A stretch of DNA of 6,089 nt from Candidatus Latescibacterota bacterium (GCA_023135015.1 JAGLTZ010000070.1:1-6089), one strand, 5' to 3'. Shown: positions 1-5,784, numbered from the stretch's first letter. Notes: generated by a model not told the origin, from the sequence alone. A program made the numbers and translations.

Positions 1-1
1 G

Positions 2-184
2 AAACGAGCAATTTTACGCAAGGTCAAGGAAATCAACGGATTGCGCGGAGACGTACATGCGTACGTCGCACAAGAAATCCGGCACATTGACTCCGAGATT
101 GCGCAAAAGGGCCGTTTCCGGATGGGCACTATCCTGAGCTGTCACATACCACAGACAGCGGGGAAAAACCCTCCGTTTACATGA
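2..184 (+). CDS. possible C-terminal end of an unidentified protein (partial)
   Basis: An open frame enters from the left edge and runs 60 codons to a TGA at 182-184. It begins KRAILRKVKEINGLRGDV and is rich in charged residues with a helical look (for example AYVAQEIRHIDSEIAQKGRF). It is the only plus-strand frame open across the whole stretch; the other two stop near 90 and 137. I do not recognise the family and see no catalytic motif. Its end overlaps the antiporter gene tail-to-tail by 8 bases (177-184). The left arm of an inverted repeat (123-145) lies inside it and encodes MGTILSCH, so the last 20 or so residues may come from a repeat or insertion rather than the original gene. The opposite-strand frame across 14-196 looks less protein-like. 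It may instead be noncoding. Confidence 0.3.
   Translation, partial: KRAILRKVKEINGLRGDVHAYVAQEIRHIDSEIAQKGRFRMGTILSCHIPQTAGKNPPFT
123..145 (-). repeat. left arm of 23-bp inverted repeat flanking the antiporter gene
   Basis: Read on the minus strand this is GTGACA, four bases (GCTC), then AGGATAGTGCCCA. The same arrangement occurs on the plus strand at 1158-1180 with a different four-base middle (CAGG), giving 19 of 23 identities. The GTGACA end faces the antiporter gene and the CCCA end faces outward. A 13-base exact run plus a 6-base exact run at the same spacing is very unlikely by chance in 6 kb. No target-site duplication is evident just outside the arms. Confidence 0.75.
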
Positions 185-1112
185 ACAGGTAGACAACGTA
201 CACGAAATAGAGACCTAAAAGGACCCCGCCTTCCCACCGCTTCATTTCCAATCCCCTGGCCATCAGCAGCAACACCGCAACCCCGAATCCGGTCATAATT
301 CCCAGATCGAAGCTCACAATCGTGGGTGAGGTGACACCTATAGGGTGGACAATGGCGGTGACGCCGAGAATAGCCAGGACGTTGAAGATGCTCGAACCTA
401 CCAGGCTTCCGAGGATAAGGCTTCCATGCCGACGCAGGCACGCCACCATGCAGCTGGCCAGCTCAGGCAGACTGGTCCCGAAGGCCACCATCGTAAGACC
501 GATGATCCGCTGGGAAACACCATACGATTCCGCTATTTCAACAGCCCCTGTCACAAGCCCCGAGGCTCCACCGGTAAGCAATGCCGTGCCTGCGACTATC
601 TCCAGAACCGAAAGACCGACCGGGCGCATCTTCAGGGTACCCGTATCAGTGGAACCCTCCCAGTCATCTCCCCCTTTCCTCTCTCTGTAAAGCACCACCA
701 GGTAGAGGCAGAGCAGGGTTAAAAGGAGGAGGCCCTCTAGCCTGCCTATCGCCCCATTCGGAATCAATAGAAACAGCAGGGCGCCCGTTCCTATCATAAA
801 TGGGACTTCACGGCGCAGGAAAAGGGCGTCGGTCGTTAGTGGAAGGATAAGAGCGGACAGTCCCAGAACTGCCCCGATGTTCAGGATATTCGAGCCGACA
901 ATGTTGCCGAGCACAACATCGTGAACACCCCTGAACGCTGCGAAAAGAGATGCAGCCAGCTCCGGGCTCGACGTCCCGAATGCCACGACGGTCAGCCCTA
1001 TAATGATCTGCCTTATACCCAGCGACCTGGCCATCTGCACGGCACCGTGGACCAGGAGCTCCCCCCCCAGAAAAAGGAAGAGGATACCACCAATCACATA
1101 TAGAAGGCTCAT
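177..1112 (-). CDS. CaCA-family Ca2+/Na+ (cation/proton) antiporter, YrbG-like
   Basis: This 311-residue, very hydrophobic inner-membrane protein likely exchanges Ca2+ for Na+ or H+. It has the two inverted alpha repeats of the family. Repeat 1 has GLTVVAFGTSSPE (39-51) and GNIVGSNILN (69-78). Repeat 2 has GLTMVAFGTSLPE (205-217) and GSLVGSSIFN (235-244). By family knowledge the ion site uses the Thr, Ser and Glu of GTSxPE and the Ser/Asn of the second motif: T47, S48, E51, S74, N78 and T213, S214, E217, S240, N244 are all present. About ten helices are expected, with a polar loop at about 142-165 between the two halves. Length is normal for the family. The gene lies 69 bases after the permease stop, with no clear Shine-Dalgarno. 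A 6-codon reading frame ends across its start (ATGA overlap). The gene is bracketed by inverted repeats, suggesting it may be an inserted unit. The ion specificity is inferred. Confidence 0.95.
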   Translation of the reverse strand: MSLLYVIGGILFLFLGGELLVHGAVQMARSLGIRQIIIGLTVVAFGTSSPELAASLFAAFRGVHDVVLGNIVGSNILNIGAVLGLSALILPLTTDALFLRREVPFMIGTGALLFLLIPNGAIGRLEGLLLLTLLCLYLVVLYRERKGGDDWEGSTDTGTLKMRPVGLSVLEIVAGTALLTGGASGLVTGAVEIAESYGVSQRIIGLTMVAFGTSLPELASCMVACLRRHGSLILGSLVGSSIFNVLAILGVTAIVHPIGVTSPTIVSFDLGIMTGFGVAVLLLMARGLEMKRWEGGVLLGLYFVYVVYLFM

Positions 1113-1129
1113 GGAGACCGGTCGCTCAT
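1109..1129 (-). other. possible 6-codon leader reading frame overlapping the antiporter start
   Basis: On the minus strand an ATG at 1127-1129 opens a frame MSDRSP that stops with TGA at 1109-1111. That TGA overlaps the antiporter ATG as ATGA. This is the geometry of stop/start translational coupling, and the antiporter lacks a good Shine-Dalgarno of its own. The leader's own ribosome binding site is poor (only GGAAC upstream), so this may be coincidence. Confidence 0.15.
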
Positions 1130-1157
1130 ATTAGTTCGTTCCGGACAGAAACTCTTT

Positions 1158-1180
1158 GTGACACAGGAGGATAGTGCCCA
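1158..1180 (+). repeat. right arm of 23-bp inverted repeat flanking the antiporter gene
   Basis: The plus strand reads GTGACA, CAGG, then AGGATAGTGCCCA, the inverted partner of 123-145. It lies between the permease and the antiporter. Its outer end is one base from the permease TAG (1182-1184). Read past that stop in the permease frame, the arm gives GTILLCH, close to the GTILSCH encoded by the other arm, because the DNA is nearly the same. No transposase gene lies between the arms. Confidence 0.75.
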
Positions 1181-1181
1181 A

Positions 1182-2411
1182 CTACTCGTAGCGCAACGCT
1201 TCCACTGGATCGAGCAGGGAGGCCCTTCTGGCGGGATAGACCCCGAAGAAGATCCCGATGAGTGCGGAAAAAATGATGGCCCCCAGTGCGACCTGGAAAT
1301 TCACCACAGCTATAAATTGTTCGCCGGAAAGGTTGGAGATGAGCATCGCCATGCCCTGCCCAAGGAGCCAGCCACACCCCAGGCCAAGTGCACCGCCGGC
1401 GATAGCCAGTACCATCGCCTCGAGGAGGAACTGGATGAGGATGTCGTAACGGCGCGCCCCCACCGCCTTGCGGATACCTACTTCCCTGGTGCGCTCGGTT
1501 ACGGAGACGAGCATAATGTTCATGATTCCTATCCCACCCACCAGCAGCGAAATGCCGGCGATGCCACCGAAAACAAGCTTCATGATAAGGATAACCGTGT
1601 TCAACTCCTCCATCGCCTGCTCGGCCGTCTCTATCTCGAAATCCTTCCCGTAGCGGTGGTACCGTTTCAGCGTCTTTCGGACATGTGCGACCACTTGACC
1701 GGTATCGGCATCCAGTTTGGCCCTGATCTGGAGCATGTTGATCCGGTCCCTGCCGGTAATACGTTTCTGGAGCGTAGTGATGGGGATTATTGCCTGCTGG
1801 CCAAGGTTTTCTTCGAAGACCCTCTTCTCCTCCATAACCCCGATTACGTCGAACCTCTCCCCGTTTATCTTGACCTCCTGCCCGACGGGATTCTCATCAC
1901 CGAAGAGGTCGGCCGCCAGATCGCTCCCCAGCAGGACCACCGTCCGCCAGCGGACCAGATCGGTGCGATTGATGAACCGGCCCTCAGCCACCTTCCAGTC
2001 CATTGCTGAACTGTATGCAAGTGTACCACCCACAACCCTACCGTTTGTTGAGACCTTGCCGCGTCTGAACTGGCCGCCGGTCGCCTCAAGGGGGATCACG
2101 CTGCGAACGTCCGGCACCTCCGCCAGGATACGGTCGATATCCTCCAAAACCAGGTGGTCGTCGTGGATCCTCCGTATCCACCGGCCCTCATCGTCCCGGT
2201 AGTACCTGCGCGGATTGGACAGGAAGATAAGGCTGGATCCCCCGAGCTGATCGAGCTGGGCGGTCACAGAGGCACGAAGCCCCTCTGCAAGCGCAACTAT
2301 TCCAGTGACTGAAGCGACCCCGATGAGAAGGCCGAGGAGTGTAAGGAAGGATCTGAGCTTGTTGCTCTGGAGCTGCGCCAGCCCTATCCGGACCGGTTCT
2401 AGTACGTTCAT
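1182..2411 (-). CDS. MacB/FtsX-type ABC transporter permease (no ATPase domain)
   Basis: This 409-residue inner-membrane protein has the MacB fold: a short cytoplasmic N terminus, helix 1 at about 21-42 (LRSFLTLLGLLIGVAS), a large periplasmic MacB-type core domain (about 43-275), then a C-terminal FtsX domain. The FtsX domain has helices near 280-304, 327-351 and 370-393. Between helices 2 and 3 is the signature ERTREVGIRKAVGA (306-319), the cytoplasmic segment that contacts the ATPase. The protein ends with the typical YPARRAS...DPVEALRYE. In this family such permeases transmit ATP-driven motion to a periplasmic adaptor (mechanotransmission) to export lipoproteins, peptides or drugs. There is no Walker A or B, so a separate ATPase is needed and none is in the window. 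The start lies 6 bases after the adaptor stop. A GGAG at 2421-2424, inside the adaptor's last codons, sits 9 bases before the ATG, so translation is probably coupled. Substrate unknown. Confidence 0.96.
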   Translation of the reverse strand: MNVLEPVRIGLAQLQSNKLRSFLTLLGLLIGVASVTGIVALAEGLRASVTAQLDQLGGSSLIFLSNPRRYYRDDEGRWIRRIHDDHLVLEDIDRILAEVPDVRSVIPLEATGGQFRRGKVSTNGRVVGGTLAYSSAMDWKVAEGRFINRTDLVRWRTVVLLGSDLAADLFGDENPVGQEVKINGERFDVIGVMEEKRVFEENLGQQAIIPITTLQKRITGRDRINMLQIRAKLDADTGQVVAHVRKTLKRYHRYGKDFEIETAEQAMEELNTVILIMKLVFGGIAGISLLVGGIGIMNIMLVSVTERTREVGIRKAVGARRYDILIQFLLEAMVLAIAGGALGLGCGWLLGQGMAMLISNLSGEQFIAVVNFQVALGAIIFSALIGIFFGVYPARRASLLDPVEALRYE

Positions 2412-2417
2412 AACGGC

Positions 2418-3647
2418 TTACTCCGGGCCGAATCGCCCACGCCGGCCGGATTGTCCGTCATTCCCCTCATTCCCGGAACGGCGTTCCCGTTCTTCCTGGG
2501 CGTCCGGGTGAACTTCCGCACCCAGCTCCAGCCCCCCGACGATCTCGACCCGGGTGTTGCTCTCCAATCCCGTGGTCACCTCGCATTCCTCCCAACCCTC
2601 ATCGGTCTTGATATACACAACCCGCCGCTCGACCTCCTGAGTCTCCTTACCATCCTCATCCAACTTGTAGACCTCGGCAACTCCCTCCACAGGCAGGTAC
2701 AGGACGTCCTCGACACACCCCAGTATCAGGTCGACATCCGCTGTCATACCGTGACGGAGCTGGTGGAAAGAGCCCAATATCTCGACCTCGGCGTTGAACG
2801 TCACCACCGCTGAGCCCGATCCGACTCTGCCGGTCGGAGCCACATGCCTGAGGCGGCCTGGAAATAATTCTCCGGGAAGGGCATCCACCTTGATCTCGGC
2901 CTCGATCCCAGGATGCATCTCACCGATATCTATCTCGGAGATCTGCACCTTTACGATCAGGCGGTTGGGATCCCCCACCTTGAACAGGGTGGAGCCCTGG
3001 TTGAAGGATACCGCCGATGTCACCAGCTCCCCTTCTTCGACGGGACGTTCGGTCACAATGCCCTTTAAAGGTGAGACGATCTCGTAGTCCTCGAACAGCA
3101 GGGAATCCCTTGTCGCACGGATCGCATGCGCCTGAGCGCGGACCTCCCGTTCCAGGATCTGGAGTTCGAGCCGCTGCTGGGCGAGGCTGTTCTCAGCCAG
3201 CGTATACAGGTACTGCGCACGTTGGATCTCGTCCCTCGGAACGATCCCATCGATATAGTTCTGACGCTTCTGCTCCAGCTGCCTGCGCTGCTCGGCCAAT
3301 TCCATCTCGGCGCGGATTACCGAGGCGCGTTTGCCGGAAAGCTGCAGTGCCTTATTCGGGTCGGGCTCGATGATCGCCAGCAGAGAGCCTGCGTCCGTGC
3401 TGTCTCCCACGTCCGCATACAACTTCGTGATCCTCCCGGCTACCTGGGACTTCACATCGACCGTGCGGTCCATTTCAATCGTCCCACTCTCGGTCAGGCG
3501 CCTTACAATCTCACCCTGCTCGACCTTGAGCGGCTCAAGCGACTCTTCGGATGGCTCACCCCCTATCAGCAGGTTGACTATTATCACGACCGCCACCACC
3601 CCAGCGAGCAGGATGACCCATCGCTTGCGTTTGCGCTTACTTGGCAT
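2418..3647 (-). CDS. HlyD/MacA-type periplasmic adaptor (membrane fusion protein)
   Basis: This 409-residue protein links the inner-membrane permease to an outer-membrane channel. After a Lys/Arg-rich start (PSKRKRKRW) it has one N-terminal membrane anchor (about 10-28). The first half of the lipoyl (barrel-sandwich) domain follows (about 62-95, VKSQVAGRITKLYADVGD), then an alpha-helical coiled-coil hairpin (about 100-182, rich in Q, E, R and L). The second lipoyl half is near 187-222 (YEIVSPLKGIVTERPVEEGELVT), followed by beta-barrel and membrane-proximal domains to about 385. The tail (about 386-409) is charged and Gly/Arg-rich, probably disordered. A GAGG at 3655-3658 lies 7 bases before the ATG and supports this start. 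It is almost certainly cotranscribed with the downstream permease. No outer-membrane TolC-like gene is in the window, so the channel partner must be elsewhere. Confidence 0.96.
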   Translation of the reverse strand: MPSKRKRKRWVILLAGVVAVVIIVNLLIGGEPSEESLEPLKVEQGEIVRRLTESGTIEMDRTVDVKSQVAGRITKLYADVGDSTDAGSLLAIIEPDPNKALQLSGKRASVIRAEMELAEQRRQLEQKRQNYIDGIVPRDEIQRAQYLYTLAENSLAQQRLELQILEREVRAQAHAIRATRDSLLFEDYEIVSPLKGIVTERPVEEGELVTSAVSFNQGSTLFKVGDPNRLIVKVQISEIDIGEMHPGIEAEIKVDALPGELFPGRLRHVAPTGRVGSGSAVVTFNAEVEILGSFHQLRHGMTADVDLILGCVEDVLYLPVEGVAEVYKLDEDGKETQEVERRVVYIKTDEGWEECEVTTGLESNTRVEIVGGLELGAEVHPDAQEERERRSGNEGNDGQSGRRGRFGPE

Positions 3648-3674
3648 GAAGAAACCTCAGACGGACTTTTGTGC

Positions 3675-3694
3675 GGCGTACAGTAAGTACGGCC
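3675..3694. other. small inverted repeat between the HAD and adaptor genes
   Basis: A perfect CGTAC/GTACG arm pair (3677-3681 and 3687-3691) with a five-base loop extends by two G-C pairs if G3692 is bulged. It lies in the 77-base gap upstream of the adaptor. On the minus strand it is not followed by a T run, so it is not a convincing terminator. It could be an operator or mRNA 5' hairpin for the adaptor/permease operon, but a 5-bp palindrome can arise by chance. Confidence 0.25.
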
Positions 3695-3724
3695 CCGTTT
3701 TGAGAATACGGATGGAAAGGTCTA

Positions 3725-4408
3725 TTAGTTACCATTCACCAGATCGAAGACCTCATTAAGTTCAGCTATCACCGTGCAATCCACCGATCCATAACTGCCG
3801 AGGGGATCGTACAGCACACCCACCGCACCCGCCCTGCGGGCGCCGACAACATCCACACTGTAATAGTCTCCCACATGTACCAATTCAGCCGGTTTCCGTC
3901 CGAGTTGTTCCAGAGCATAGAGGAAAATCCTCGGATCGGGCTTGCTGAAACCGATGGCCCCGGAATCCACCAGCAGATCGAAATAGTCACTCCACCCCAG
4001 GTACTCCACCATAGCCGGGAGCCGGCCGTCGTTGTTGGAAACGCACACCACCTGGAGATCGCTACCGGACAGAGTCTCCAGAACCTCCCCTGCTCCAGGC
4101 GCGGGTTCGGTCCAGAGCCCCACACCCTCGGCATGCTTGTGATGACTCGCCCGAAGAAGGCCATCAATAGCCTCAGCCGGAGCACCCATCTCTGCGAAGA
4201 ACCGGATATAATATCTCTGCCATAGCTCATCACTGACCCCTTCTGCCAGCACCAGATCATCAAACCACGGCCGCAGTTTCGATTCGGTCTCTTCCAGGTC
4301 GCCTCGGCTCACACCGATCCCGACATCCGCCAGGATATTCTGGGACCAGCTGTAGCGCGGGAAGGCAAGTGTATGACCCAGATCGAAGGACACGGCCCTG
4401 ATTTCCAT
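3725..4408 (-). CDS. HAD-superfamily (subfamily I) hydrolase, phosphatase-like, atypical motif I
   Basis: This is a 227-residue soluble HAD protein. Motif I is VSFDLGHTLAF (7-16), with nucleophile D9. Motif II is CVSNND (Ser124), motif III FSKPDP (Lys156) and motif IV VGDYYSVDVVGARRAG (D181, D186), which are close to those of phosphoglycolate/haloacid-dehalogenase-like members. A helical cap lies at about 15-100. The usual second Asp of DxDxT, which acts as general acid/base in phosphatases, is Gly11 here (D-L-G-H-T). Activity may therefore be weak or differ from simple phosphate hydrolysis. The start has a strong ribosome site (GGGGAG at 4416-4421, 7 bases before the ATG). The gene is divergent from the IMPase gene and lies 77 bases upstream of the adaptor, so it may or may not share that transcript. 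The substrate cannot be told. Confidence 0.93.
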   Translation of the reverse strand: MEIRAVSFDLGHTLAFPRYSWSQNILADVGIGVSRGDLEETESKLRPWFDDLVLAEGVSDELWQRYYIRFFAEMGAPAEAIDGLLRASHHKHAEGVGLWTEPAPGAGEVLETLSGSDLQVVCVSNNDGRLPAMVEYLGWSDYFDLLVDSGAIGFSKPDPRIFLYALEQLGRKPAELVHVGDYYSVDVVGARRAGAVGVLYDPLGSYGSVDCTVIAELNEVFDLVNGN

Positions 4409-4608
4409 TCAAGTGCTCCCCTTCACAATAACGGTGAAAACCTTAAAACACCGGTGCCGGAATGTACCCAACACCATCCCGGTTCCCCAATGCAATCTCT
4501 CTGACAGAAGGATTGAAAACCAGCGACCGCTTGCCCTTGAGCCCACAGGGGGACACCTTTTACGGTATGAACCAGTTAAAAGCCGATTCAGGTGATAGCG
4601 GCAGGGAT

Positions 4609-5433
4609 ATGGATCCCATCAGCCTTCTTGCCGCAGCGGAGGAGGCCGCCACGGTGTGCGGCAAGTTCCTGCTCGAGGCCTATGAAAGGCCGAAGAGCGG
4701 ATATGAGGAAAAGAGTCCGGGAGACCTGGTATCGGAAGTCGACCGGAGCTCCCAAAGCCTTGCGCAGGAGATCCTGCTCAAGCACACACCGTATGCGAGG
4801 ATACTCGCCGAGGAGGACGCCGACAGGCCGGATGGCGATACCGACTCCGAAGCGCTCACCTGGATAGTCGACCCTCTGGATGGAACCGCCAATTTCCTGC
4901 ACCGCCTGCCGGTGTTCGCCATTTCCATCGCTGCCGCCCGGGGCCGAAAGCTTCTGGCCGGGGTAGTGTACAGCCCATTCACTCACGAGTGCTTTTCCGC
5001 CGCACTGGGATGCGGCGCCACTGCAAACGGCGCACCCATCCGGGTATCTGAGGAGAGTGATCTGGCCCGGAGTCTTCTGGCGACCGGCTGGCCTTTTCGC
5101 CGAAAAGAGATCCTCGCGGCCTATCTGGATGTATTCCAGAGTATCTTCTGGGCTTGCCAGGGAATAAGGCGCCTGGGAGCCGCCGCGATCGATCTCGCCT
5201 ACACCGCCGCCGGACGTCTCGAGGGATTCTGGGAATACGGATTGAACAAATGGGACGTCGCCGCCGGAGCGTTGATACTCAGGGAAGCAGGCGGCGTTGT
5301 CAGTGACTTCTCGGGAGGTGATGGCTGGTGGGACTCGGGTGATATCGTGGCGAGCAACGGCCTGATACATTCGTCGCTGCTGGAAGCAGCCGCTACACCG
5401 AATGGAATGGCCGATCTGGAGGCAGACAGTTAG
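4609..5433 (+). CDS. inositol-monophosphatase family protein (SuhB-like)
   Basis: With the start at 4609 this is a 274-residue Mg2+-dependent phosphatase, likely acting on inositol-1-phosphate or a related sugar or nucleotide phosphate. Motifs: DLVSEVDR (39-46), AEED (67-70, usually GEE), WIVDPLDGTANF (85-96) and WDVAAGALILREAGG (215-229). Metal ligands by family knowledge are E68, D88, D91 and D216. The frame is open upstream to ATGs at 4462 and 4567. I chose 4609 because MDPISLLAAAEEAA then begins helix 1 just as E. coli SuhB does and gives normal length; the extra 49 upstream residues look like no domain. Ribosome sites are poor at all three starts (AGGG only 2 bases before 4609; GGGGGA 13 bases before 4567), so the start is uncertain. 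The stop overlaps the tatA stop. A role like that of E. coli SuhB in rRNA antitermination cannot be inferred. Confidence 0.94.
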   Translation: MDPISLLAAAEEAATVCGKFLLEAYERPKSGYEEKSPGDLVSEVDRSSQSLAQEILLKHTPYARILAEEDADRPDGDTDSEALTWIVDPLDGTANFLHRLPVFAISIAAARGRKLLAGVVYSPFTHECFSAALGCGATANGAPIRVSEESDLARSLLATGWPFRRKEILAAYLDVFQSIFWACQGIRRLGAAAIDLAYTAAGRLEGFWEYGLNKWDVAAGALILREAGGVVSDFSGGDGWWDSGDIVASNGLIHSSLLEAAATPNGMADLEADS

Positions 5434-5636
5434 CCCTTCGCCTCCTCCTCCTCACCCTCCTCTTTATCCTCTCCAGACTGTGCATCGTCCTTCTCCCCCT
5501 CGGTCAGCCCCTTTCTGAATTCCTTTATTCCCTGACCCATCCCGCGCATCAACTCGGGGATCTTCTTCGCCCCGAAAATGAACACGAGGATAAGGGCCAT
5601 AATCAGGATCTCTGGTAGCCCTATGCGCCCAAACAC
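5430..5636 (-). CDS. tatA: TatA/E-type twin-arginine translocase subunit
   Basis: This 68-residue protein assembles the pore-like part of the Tat system, which exports folded proteins across the inner membrane. It reads (M)FGRIGLPEILIMALILV, with a short membrane helix at about 8-21, then the hinge FGAKKIPEL, an amphipathic helix (about 28-44, MRGMGQGIKEFRKGL) and a very acidic tail (GEDKEEGEEEEAKG). An ATG 15 bases further upstream (5649-5651) has no ribosome site. The GTG at 5634-5636 has AAGGAGG four bases upstream and gives the family's usual MFGRIGLPE start, so I use it. Its TAA overlaps the IMPase TAG (shared TTAG). No tatB or tatC is nearby. TatA rather than TatB is favoured by the FG-x-KK-x-PE hinge and short length, but the two can be confused. 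Confidence 0.95.
   Translation of the reverse strand: MFGRIGLPEILIMALILVFIFGAKKIPELMRGMGQGIKEFRKGLTEGEKDDAQSGEDKEEGEEEEAKG
5441..5453. repeat. short CCT trinucleotide run in the tatA tail
   Basis: Four tandem CCT units plus a C, with further CTC-rich sequence to about 5463. On the minus strand it encodes part of the EEGEEEE acidic tail of TatA. The tract could slip during replication, but it lies near the end of the gene, where a frame change would alter only the disordered tail and the stop. Confidence 0.6.
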
Positions 5637-5640
5637 GTGG

Positions 5641-5647
5641 CCTCCTT
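5641..5647 (-). promoter_or_regulatory. strong ribosome binding site that fixes the tatA GTG start
   Basis: The minus strand reads AAGGAGG, then CCAC, then GTG (5634-5636). This near-perfect Shine-Dalgarno lies downstream of the ATG at 5651, so it cannot serve that ATG. It matches the start expected from TatA family alignments. Confidence 0.8.
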
Positions 5648-5665
5648 CCATAAGGGGTATAGCGC

Positions 5666-5694
5666 AGATTACGCATGCACATCGAGCATGTCAA
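5666..5694 (-). promoter_or_regulatory. candidate sigma-70-type promoter for tatA
   Basis: On the minus strand TTGACA (5689-5694) is followed after 17 bases by TAATCT (5666-5671). The -35 is a perfect consensus and the -10 is weak (3 of 6). Transcription would begin near 5659, giving a leader of about 23 bases holding the AAGGAGG site and leaving the upstream ATG almost at the 5' end. Confidence 0.45.
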
Positions 5695-5739
5695 CGGCTG
5701 GAAATAAGGCACCGGTATCCTCCCGAAGGACCGAATTTC

Positions 5740-5768
5740 TTTACATTATCGGCTTTACTGTCTAGATT
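5740..5768 (+). promoter_or_regulatory. candidate sigma-70-type promoter for the pseudouridine synthase gene
   Basis: TTTACA (5740-5745, 5 of 6 match to TTGACA) and TAGATT (5763-5768, 4 of 6 match to TATAAT) are 17 bases apart. Transcription would begin about 5775, only some 10 bases before the GTG at 5785. This fits the lack of a Shine-Dalgarno there. Confidence 0.4.
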
Positions 5769-5784
5769 ATGTCGGCTCGGTACC

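Noticed and set aside
150..185. GGG-AAAAA-CCC mini-stem after the antiporter stop as a terminator
   Set aside because: The stem has only three clean base pairs and no T run follows on the minus strand.
14..196. 60-codon minus-strand open frame downstream of the antiporter
   Set aside because: It overlaps the antiporter stop and the repeat arm, starts without a ribosome site and has no recognisable features. The plus-strand frame is more protein-like.
1121..1155. Internal promoter for the antiporter (minus-strand TAATAT at 1128-1133)
   Set aside because: No acceptable -35 lies 16-18 bases upstream, and initiation would fall almost at the start codon.
1158..2009. 283-codon plus-strand open frame antisense to the permease gene
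   Set aside because: It lies opposite a clear FtsX/MacB gene, its protein is low-hydrophobicity and unlike any family I know, and its start coincides with no ribosome site. It is explained by codon bias of the real gene.
3126..3686. 186-codon plus-strand open frame across the adaptor gene and its upstream gap
   Set aside because: It is a mirror of the adaptor coding sequence. It resembles a hydrophobic protein only because it is opposite Gln/Glu/Arg-rich coiled-coil codons.
4449..4456. 8-bp palindrome CACCGGTG in the HAD/IMPase divergent region as an operator
   Set aside because: It is short, and similar ACCGGT-type strings occur elsewhere in the window. There is no second site or promoter overlap to support it.
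4462..4608. N-terminal extension of the IMPase protein from ATG 4462 (49 extra residues)
   Set aside because: No ribosome site, no signal-peptide or domain pattern, and family alignment places the start at 4609. Kept only as an alternative start, along with 4567.
4588..5370. 260-codon minus-strand open frame antisense to the IMPase gene
   Set aside because: The opposite strand has all IMPase motifs in order. The antisense product shows no domain-like pattern.
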